A stretch of DNA of 7,209 nt from Eubacteriales bacterium (GTDB taxonomy: Bacteria; Bacillota; Clostridia; Christensenellales; CAG-138). The notes below the pieces were generated by a model that was given only the letters and a program-made list of their open reading frames with translations, did not search any database and was not told the DNA's origin. The stretch spans positions 1-7,209 of the forward strand of contig JAUYTF010000343.1 of NCBI GenBank assembly GCA_030695285.1. The letters run 5' to 3'. A program made the position numbers and the translations under genes. Below are positions 1 through 4,717 of the stretch, one piece after another (within the stretch, counting starts at the first letter, position 1; each line of letters begins with the position of its first letter).

Positions 1-368
1 TCTATCACTTTGACGACGAATACCTGCTCAAAGCGTTGCCGACCGCTGTACGCACGGAGCTGACTACGGATGAATTTATCGACAGCATTAAGATCTGCAC
101 CGTACACGCGGATGGCTCTCTCTCTATCTTCGCGCTCAAGACACAGTCTCAGGACTTGATTCAGCAAGTGACGGACTATCTCAATAGCGCGAATAACGTG
201 CCGCAGGAGATGAGCAATCAGCTCAAGGACGGCATTTCGAATTTGCAGGTTGCGCTCAGCGGATATCAATATTCCGAGATCGAGCCGCTATATGTAAAAC
301 TGTCCAACGATTTTCTTGCGCTGCAGAACTATATGGCGCAGCAAGCGCAGAACAACAATGGAGGTTAA
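1..368 (+). CDS. 3' end of an unrecognised protein gene (5' partial)
   Basis: The reading frame is open from position 3 to the TAA at 366-368 and runs off the left edge, so the 121 visible residues are only the C-terminal part of a longer protein. A TTG at 36 is the first start-like codon, but the frame continues upstream without a stop and nothing like a ribosome binding site precedes it. I do not recognise the family. The first part (about residues 20-50) contains a short stretch, KICTVHADGSLSIF, that looks like a beta hairpin. The rest is probably helical and polar, ending in a Gln/Asn/Gly-rich tail (AQQAQNNNGG). There is no membrane segment and no cysteine pair. Its last two glycine codons carry the GGAGG ribosome binding site of the next gene, so the two are probably co-transcribed and translationally coupled. 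The hairpin stretch faintly recalls the C-terminal region of large serine recombinases, but I cannot support that call. Confidence 0.7.
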   Translation, partial: YHFDDEYLLKALPTAVRTELTTDEFIDSIKICTVHADGSLSIFALKTQSQDLIQQVTDYLNSANNVPQEMSNQLKDGISNLQVALSGYQYSEIEPLYVKLSNDFLALQNYMAQQAQNNNGG

Positions 369-371
369 TGC

Positions 372-1016
372 GTGACGATGCAGAGTGAAACGAGCGGCAG
401 ATGTGCGCTGGAAGAGGCGTATACACAGGAGCGTGAGCGTCTGTTCGCCCTCGCGGCAAAAGATGAACCGCAAGGCGAATACCGCAAGCTTGTCTTTGGC
501 GAGGGCGCACGGGGCGCGCGCATTCTGCTCATTGGCGAGGCGCCGGGGGCAGAGGAGACGAAGCTCGGCCATCCGTTCGTTGGCAAGGCGGGCAAGCAGC
601 TCGACGCGCTGTTTTGCCGCTTTGGCGTGATGCGTGAGGACGCGTTTATTACAAACGTGGTGAAGTATCGCCCCGTCATCCGCTCTGAGAAAAGCGTTCG
701 CAACCGCACGCCGCTGCCCACGGAAGTCAAGGCTGCGCTTCCTCTTCTAAAAACGGAACTGCTGAGCATCGCTCCGAAACTGATCCTCACGTTAGGCAAT
801 ACCCCGCTCAAGGCGGTCTTTGCGCTGGTCGGGCAAAAGCCGCCAAGCATTGGAAGCGCGCACGGTCAGATGCAGAAGATTGAAATCGAAGGGATCACAA
901 CTTCGCTCGTTCCGCTATATCATCCCGCCAGCGGCATCTATAACCGTGCCTTGGTCGAGGTGATGGAGCAGGATGCGGCGTTCGTCGGCAGCGTGGTGCA
1001 CTCGCTCGAAGATTGA
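372..1016 (+). CDS. Uracil-DNA glycosylase superfamily protein (family 4-like, without Fe-S cysteines)
   Basis: Predicted 214-residue cytoplasmic DNA-repair enzyme that removes uracil from DNA, starting base-excision repair after cytosine deamination. Motif A is at residues 55-74 (GEAPG, then HPFVGKAG), the family 4 pattern in which Glu and the PFVG loop bind uracil. FITNVVKYRP lies at 92-101, a core strand KLILTLGN at 136-143, and motif B HPAS at 184-187 in the DNA-intercalating loop. Classical family 4 enzymes hold a 4Fe-4S cluster with four cysteines, including one in NVVKCRP. Here that position is Tyr99, there is no N-terminal CxxC, and the only cysteines are 11 and 82. From memory, a subgroup of about 200 residues with this pattern is common in clostridia. 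GTG at 372 is chosen because GGAGG at 360-364 sits 7 nt before it; the ATG at 378 would be 13 nt away. It follows the upstream gene by 3 nt. Confidence 0.85.
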   Translation: MTMQSETSGRCALEEAYTQERERLFALAAKDEPQGEYRKLVFGEGARGARILLIGEAPGAEETKLGHPFVGKAGKQLDALFCRFGVMREDAFITNVVKYRPVIRSEKSVRNRTPLPTEVKAALPLLKTELLSIAPKLILTLGNTPLKAVFALVGQKPPSIGSAHGQMQKIEIEGITTSLVPLYHPASGIYNRALVEVMEQDAAFVGSVVHSLED

Positions 1017-1042
1017 TCGCTTTTTGCGAGAACTACCGATAC

Positions 1043-1072
1043 TATACGGCTTACACCAAATTGTGGTATAAT
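1043..1072 (+). promoter_or_regulatory. Predicted extended -10 promoter of the first two-component operon
   Basis: A consensus TATAAT lies at 1067-1072, preceded by TGG at 1064-1066. This gives the perfect extended -10 element TGGTATAAT. No hexamer 16-18 nt upstream resembles TTGACA; the nearest is TATACG at 1043-1048. The promoter probably relies on the extended -10, or on an activator in place of a good -35. Transcription would start near 1079, leaving a leader of about 45 nt. The gap after the uracil-DNA glycosylase gene has no convincing terminator, so read-through from upstream is also possible. Confidence 0.6.
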
Positions 1073-1123
1073 AAGTGTTAGAGTATTTCGAATTTTTAGA
1101 TTGAAACTTACAAGGAGCATACT

Positions 1124-1804
1124 ATGGCGCAGAAAGTATTAATTGCAGACGACGATCAGGTCGTACACGAGGCGCTGGGCATCTATCTCAAGGCCGAAGG
1201 ATTTGAGGTTGTCGACGCGTTCGATGGCGTATCCGCTATCGAAAGCATCACGCCTGAGGTTGTGCTCTGCGTGCTGGATATCATGATGCCGAAGATGAGC
1301 GGCATCGAGGTTTGCCGCGAAATACGCAAGACTTCGCAGCTGCCGATTCTCATGCTCACCGCCAAGGGTGAGGAGATCGACCGTATTGTCGGTCTGGAAC
1401 TCGGCGCAGACGACTATATCGTCAAGCCTTTCAGCCCGCGCGAGGTGGTCGCCCGCATCAAGGCGGTGCTTCGCCGTGCGAGTGAACAGCCAAAGAGTGA
1501 CACAAGCGTGGTTACCTACAACGGACTAACCATCGATCTCAAGAGCTACACGGTGACGCTGCGCAATCAAGCAGTGATCTGCACGCCCAAGGAAATCGAA
1601 ATCCTGCATATGCTGGCCTCTAATCCGGGTCAGGTATTCACACGCGAGCAGCTCTTATCCCGCGTCTGGGGATATGACTTCGCGGGCGAAACGCGCACGG
1701 TGGATACGCACATCAAGCGCATCCGCGCGAAGCTCGATTCTACGGGCCTTGGCTGGAGCATCAAGACCATCTACGGCGTCGGTTACAAGTTCGAAACCGA
1801 ATAA
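1124..1804 (+). CDS. OmpR/PhoB-family response regulator, first copy
   Basis: Cytoplasmic transcription factor of 226 residues, expected to be phosphorylated by the adjacent kinase and then to bind direct-repeat DNA. The receiver domain spans about residues 4-118: acidic pocket Asp9-Asp11, phospho-acceptor Asp52 in LDIMMP, switch Thr79, and Lys101 in the VKPF motif. After a short linker a winged-helix effector domain (about 129-224) contains TPKEIEIL, the recognition-helix region RTVDTHIKRIRAKL, and the terminal wing YGVGYKF. Length is normal for the family. ATG at 1124 follows AAGGAG at 1112-1117 with 6 nt spacing. The kinase gene follows after 15 nt. It is closely similar to the regulator at 3968; residues 78-118 match at 36 of 41 positions. 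It resembles WalR and PhoP/PhoB regulators, but the neighbours do not identify a specific orthologue, so I give no symbol. Confidence 0.95.
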   Translation: MAQKVLIADDDQVVHEALGIYLKAEGFEVVDAFDGVSAIESITPEVVLCVLDIMMPKMSGIEVCREIRKTSQLPILMLTAKGEEIDRIVGLELGADDYIVKPFSPREVVARIKAVLRRASEQPKSDTSVVTYNGLTIDLKSYTVTLRNQAVICTPKEIEILHMLASNPGQVFTREQLLSRVWGYDFAGETRTVDTHIKRIRAKLDSTGLGWSIKTIYGVGYKFETE

Positions 1805-1819
1805 CGCCGGCTATCATTC

Positions 1820-3775
1820 ATGCGCAGCGTATTTTACTGGCGAATTTTAATCGTATCGATCATCGCATTGCTGCTGGCAAACGTCATACTGCTGGCGGCT
1901 TATACGTATGTCGGAAAAAACACCTACGTCTCCATCGAGATGGCAAACCTAGAGCCGGAGGCGGAAGTGACGCGCCAGATCTATGAGGAATTCAAAAACG
2001 GGTTCATGAGCGAGGAAGCGTTTCAGCGGCTCATTGAGAAACAAACGCTCTCCAGCGAATCCGCCATTCTCATCTCTGACGCGCTGGGCAAAATCCTCAT
2101 CGTGCGCAACATCGGCAGCACGGTGGAGATGCAGGACTTTGGCGAATACTACCGCGCAGAGATGCAAACTGTCCTGCGCGGGCAAACGGTTGAAAACCGC
2201 GACCTCAAGCTGCTCAACGGCGAAACGGCGGTCTCCGTCGGCATCCCTGTGCGCGATACAGATGGTAACGTCACAGGCGGCATTCTCGTCATCAAACAGA
2301 TCCAGCGCATTCAAAGCGCGTTTAACCAGCTCAACAACGTGCTCACTGGAACGATCCTCGCGATCATGCCCGTGGTCATGCTGCTGGTGGCCTTTAGCAC
2401 CAACCGCCTCAGCAAGCCGCTGCACGATATGAGCAATGCCGCCATCGAGATGTCGAAAGGCCGCTTTAACGTGCGCGCAAACGAGCGGGCGTCCGGTGAA
2501 ATCGGCATTCTTGCGCGCGCGCTCAATACACTCTGCGACAATCTCGCGCAGACGATCTATCAGCTGCAAAGCGAGAAGCGGCAACTAAACCAGCTGCTCT
2601 CGAGCTTTACCGACGGCGTAGCCGCCATCGACAACATCGGATGCCTCACGCACTACAACCCGGCGCTCATGCAGATGTTTGGCGCAATCGAGGTCAAGGT
2701 GCCGATGGATCTCGTACCGGATGAATCGATCTGGGGACTGTTCCGTTCGGTTTACGATTCACACGAGCCTGTAAGCATGCACTATACGCTGCCGAATGAA
2801 CGCGCGCTTTGGATCACCATCGTGCCTGTGACAGATGAAGCAGGCGAATGCACCGGCGTGGTCGGCCTGTTTAAGGACGTGACCGATCTGGAGCGCCTGG
2901 AGCGCACCCGCAGGGACTATGTCGCCAACGTCAGCCATGAGCTCAGAACCCCGCTCACCGCTGTGCGCGGGCTGTTAGAGCCGCTCAGCGACGGTATGAT
3001 TACAGATGAAGGAACGCGACAAAGGTATTACCGTATCATGCTGCGCGAAGTCATCCGCCTCTCCCGTCTGATTACGGACATGCTGGAGCTCTCGCGCTTG
3101 CAGTCCGGTACGGAACATATGGAGCTGCACGCGGTCGACCTGACGGAGCTCTTGCAGGATACGCGGCAGAACTACCTCAATGAAGCAGCGCAGCGCGGCA
3201 TCAGCCTCAAGCTGGAGCTGGATGCGATTCCATTTGCGATGACGGACGAGGACCGCGTGGAGCAATTGCTGGTGATCCTGATCGACAACGCCATGCGCTA
3301 TACACCGGAAGGCGGCAGCATCACCATCGGAGCCTCGCGGACTGCTGGGGAGCGGATTCTTGTAACGGTTTCGGATACCGGCTGCGGCATCGCGCCGGAA
3401 GATCTGCCGCATATCTTTGAGCGCTTCTTTAAAACAGACCGTTCGCGCAAAGAGGGCGGAACAGGTCTCGGGCTTTCCATCGCCAAACAGATCGTCGACA
3501 AGCTTGGCGAGAACATCTTTGTTGAGAGCAATCCCGAGGCGGGCACCAGCTTTCACTTCACGCTCAAAAACTACATCAGCAACGCCATCGCCCTTGGCCC
3601 GGTCGGCGCGGGCTATGTGATTCACGAAGATACGCCTTATGATGCCGGCAAGCAGGAGCGAAGCTCGCAGGACGCACCATATGAAGTGCTGCCGAAAAAA
3701 CAGCATGATAAAAAGAGCGGTAAGCCGGACGATTACGCAAGGCACCAGCAGGACAAAAAACCAAAGAAACGATAA
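1820..3775 (+). CDS. Membrane sensor histidine kinase with HAMP and PAS domains, first copy
   Basis: 651-residue inner-membrane kinase, predicted to sense an extracytoplasmic signal and phosphorylate the preceding regulator. Order: TM1 about 8-30; extracytoplasmic sensor about 32-175, perhaps Cache/PAS-like; TM2 about 176-194; HAMP 195-248; cytoplasmic PAS about 255-358; HisKA with phospho-acceptor His373 in NVSHELRTP; HATPase with N-box Asn490, intact G1 box Asp519-x-Gly521-x-Gly523, F-box FERFF at 533, and G2 box GGTGLGL at 546-552. This is the WalK/PhoR layout, but no walH/walI-like gene follows. The catalytic domain ends near 583. Beyond it lies an unusual tail of about 67 residues, finishing in a Lys/Asp/Gln-rich basic segment. 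ATG 1820 is the only sensible start: an in-frame TAA lies 18 nt upstream and the next Met is past TM1. No good Shine-Dalgarno precedes it, so translation probably depends on ribosomes finishing the regulator gene. Confidence 0.95.
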   Translation: MRSVFYWRILIVSIIALLLANVILLAAYTYVGKNTYVSIEMANLEPEAEVTRQIYEEFKNGFMSEEAFQRLIEKQTLSSESAILISDALGKILIVRNIGSTVEMQDFGEYYRAEMQTVLRGQTVENRDLKLLNGETAVSVGIPVRDTDGNVTGGILVIKQIQRIQSAFNQLNNVLTGTILAIMPVVMLLVAFSTNRLSKPLHDMSNAAIEMSKGRFNVRANERASGEIGILARALNTLCDNLAQTIYQLQSEKRQLNQLLSSFTDGVAAIDNIGCLTHYNPALMQMFGAIEVKVPMDLVPDESIWGLFRSVYDSHEPVSMHYTLPNERALWITIVPVTDEAGECTGVVGLFKDVTDLERLERTRRDYVANVSHELRTPLTAVRGLLEPLSDGMITDEGTRQRYYRIMLREVIRLSRLITDMLELSRLQSGTEHMELHAVDLTELLQDTRQNYLNEAAQRGISLKLELDAIPFAMTDEDRVEQLLVILIDNAMRYTPEGGSITIGASRTAGERILVTVSDTGCGIAPEDLPHIFERFFKTDRSRKEGGTGLGLSIAKQIVDKLGENIFVESNPEAGTSFHFTLKNYISNAIALGPVGAGYVIHEDTPYDAGKQERSSQDAPYEVLPKKQHDKKSGKPDDYARHQQDKKPKKR

Positions 3776-3785
3776 GGCAACCCAG

Positions 3786-3811
3786 ACGGCACAGTCACAT
3801 GTGCCGTTTTT
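3786..3811 (+). terminator. Intrinsic terminator of the first two-component operon
   Basis: A perfect 8-bp stem, ACGGCACA (3786-3793) with TGTGCCGT (3800-3807), encloses a 6-nt loop. A T-run reaches 3811. It begins 10 nt after the kinase stop codon, the expected place for a Rho-independent terminator. Confidence 0.85.
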
Positions 3812-3840
3812 GTCTGCCGCAACCACGTCAAAACGGCACA
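3800..3840 (+). repeat. Alternative inverted repeat sharing the terminator's right arm
   Basis: TGTGCCGTTTT at 3800-3810 is perfectly complementary over 11 bp to AAAACGGCACA at 3830-3840, with a 19-nt loop. The second arm repeats the left arm of the terminator (ACGGCACA at 3786-3793 and again at 3833-3840). The two hairpins share the segment 3800-3807 and cannot form together. There is no T-run after the second arm, so it is not itself a terminator. Confidence 0.6.
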
Positions 3841-3870
3841 ATCTTGGCTGAATTCACAAAAAAGGCACCG

Positions 3871-3892
3871 ATCATGTACCAATCGTGTACAA
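3871..3892 (+). promoter_or_regulatory. 11-bp tandem direct repeat, candidate response-regulator binding site
   Basis: ATCATGTACCA (3871-3881) is followed directly by ATCGTGTACAA (3882-3892); 9 of 11 positions match, with a shared TGTAC core. OmpR/PhoB regulators bind as head-to-tail dimers on direct repeats spaced about 11 bp, one helical turn. The repeat ends 23 bp before the predicted -35 box of the second operon, a typical activator position. That it binds a regulator from this window is inference. Confidence 0.5.
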
Positions 3893-3897
3893 TTTCG

Positions 3898-3911
3898 ACA
3901 AGGTACCTTGT
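3898..3911. promoter_or_regulatory. 14-bp perfect palindrome, candidate operator
   Basis: ACAAGGTACCTTGT reads the same on both strands with no central gap. It ends 4 bp before the predicted -35 box at 3916, centred near -46 relative to the expected start site. A symmetrical dimeric DNA-binding protein could sit here and affect RNA polymerase. An OmpR-type regulator would prefer a direct repeat, so a different protein family may be involved. Confidence 0.45.
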
Positions 3912-3915
3912 TGCA

Positions 3916-3944
3916 TTGAATTATGGCAGAGCGCATACTATAAT
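3916..3944 (+). promoter_or_regulatory. Predicted sigma-A-type promoter of the second two-component operon
   Basis: TTGAAT at 3916-3921 and a perfect TATAAT at 3939-3944 are separated by the optimal 17 nt. Transcription should start near 3951, giving a very short leader of about 17 nt that carries AGGAGG at 3955-3960. Unlike the first operon's promoter it has a recognisable -35 and no TG extension. Confidence 0.75.
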
Positions 3945-3967
3945 CAACTCAAACAGGAGGGCTCAAC

Positions 3968-4672
3968 ATGCAAAGAAGTGCGCATATTTTGATTTGTGAC
4001 GATCAGCCGATCATACACGATTCGCTGGGCGTTTATCTGGAAAGCGAAGGGTTTTCGCATGCGTCCGCCTTCAACGGTGTGCAGGCTGTCAAGATGGCAG
4101 AAACCGAAGCGCCCGATTTGATTTTGATGGATTTGATGATGCCGGAGAAGAACGGCATGGATGCCTGCCGCGAAATTCGGCAGAAGAGCTCTGTGCCCAT
4201 CATCATGCTCACCGCAAAAGGCGAGGAAATCGACCGCGTGGTCGGCCTTGAAATCGGAGCGGACGACTACATCGTAAAACCGTTTTCCGCGCGGGAACTC
4301 ATCGCCCGCATCAAGGCGGTACTGCGGCGTATCTCCGCCGAACCGGAAACGGAGGGCAAGACCATCCGTCTCGAAGACCTGGAGATCAGCCTAAACAACT
4401 ATGAGGTGAAGATCAAAGGCAAGTCCGTAGACTTCACGCCCAAGGAAGTGGAGATTCTCTATCTTCTCGCGTCGCATCCCGGGCGCGTGTTTGACCGCGA
4501 ACAGATCCTCTCCAAGATCTGGGGATACGATTATTTCGGCGACACCCGCGCGGTGGATACGCAGATTAAGCGCATCCGGCAGAAGATTCCCGATGAGGGA
4601 CTCAGCTGGGGCATCCGTACAGTCTACGGCATAGGCTACAAGTTTGGCGCAAGCGAGTCGCAAGCAAACTAA
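3968..4672 (+). CDS. OmpR/PhoB-family response regulator, second copy
   Basis: Cytoplasmic DNA-binding regulator of 234 residues, expected to receive phosphate from the kinase that follows. Receiver domain about 6-121: acidic pair Asp11-Asp12, phospho-acceptor Asp55 in MDLMMP, switch Thr82, Lys104 in VKPF. Winged-helix domain about 132-228: TPKEVEIL, recognition region RAVDTQIKRIRQKI, and terminal YGIGYKF. It is a clear paralogue of the regulator at 1124. The shared receiver segment starting LTAKGEEIDR differs at only 5 of 41 positions, and the recognition helices are very similar, so overlapping targets are plausible. ATG 3968 has AGGAGG at 3955-3960 with 7 nt spacing. A direct repeat and a palindrome lie just upstream of its promoter, which suggests autoregulation or control by the first system. 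Confidence 0.95.
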   Translation: MQRSAHILICDDQPIIHDSLGVYLESEGFSHASAFNGVQAVKMAETEAPDLILMDLMMPEKNGMDACREIRQKSSVPIIMLTAKGEEIDRVVGLEIGADDYIVKPFSARELIARIKAVLRRISAEPETEGKTIRLEDLEISLNNYEVKIKGKSVDFTPKEVEILYLLASHPGRVFDREQILSKIWGYDYFGDTRAVDTQIKRIRQKIPDEGLSWGIRTVYGIGYKFGASESQAN

Positions 4673-4687
4673 AAGACTGCGAGTACC

Positions 4688-4707
4688 GGTGCGGCATTGG
4701 CCGCGCT
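4688..4707 (+). other. Hairpin in the regulator-kinase junction of the second operon
   Basis: GCGGC (4691-4695) pairs with GCCGC (4700-4704) around an ATTG loop, extended by U-G, G-C and G-U pairs to 4688-4707. There is no T-run, so it is not a terminator. It lies between the regulator stop and the likely kinase ATG at 4718, and it places the alternative TTG start (4697) in the loop. It could dampen kinase translation or mark an RNA processing point. Confidence 0.45.
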
Positions 4708-4717
4708 GCAGGAATAC

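Noticed and set aside
36..368. A complete 110-residue small gene starting at TTG 36
   Set aside because: The same frame is open to position 3 with plausible coding sequence and there is no ribosome binding site before 36, so it is better treated as the 3' end of a longer gene.
1000..1030. Possible terminator after the uracil-DNA glycosylase gene (TCGC-TTTTT-GCGA, or CTCGC with GCGAG)
   Set aside because: Stems of only 4-5 bp with the T-run in the loop rather than after the stem; this does not fit an intrinsic terminator.
3031..3085. Possible frameshift or pseudogene status of either kinase
   Set aside because: Both kinases read through all domains in a single frame with intact HisKA and HATPase regions; no disruption is seen.
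1124..3775. Assigning the first pair as walR-walK
   Set aside because: The kinase layout fits WalK, but no walH, walI or walJ-like gene accompanies it and the second pair has the same layout, so PhoP/PhoR-type or other assignments are equally possible.
2975..3841. 288-codon open frame on the minus strand inside the first kinase gene
   Set aside because: It lies opposite a kinase with clear domains, is rich in Arg/Cys/Ala/His as expected of a GC-biased antisense shadow, and reads through the terminator region. Smaller antisense frames at 1949-2584, 365-850 and 4391-4945 were rejected for the same reason.
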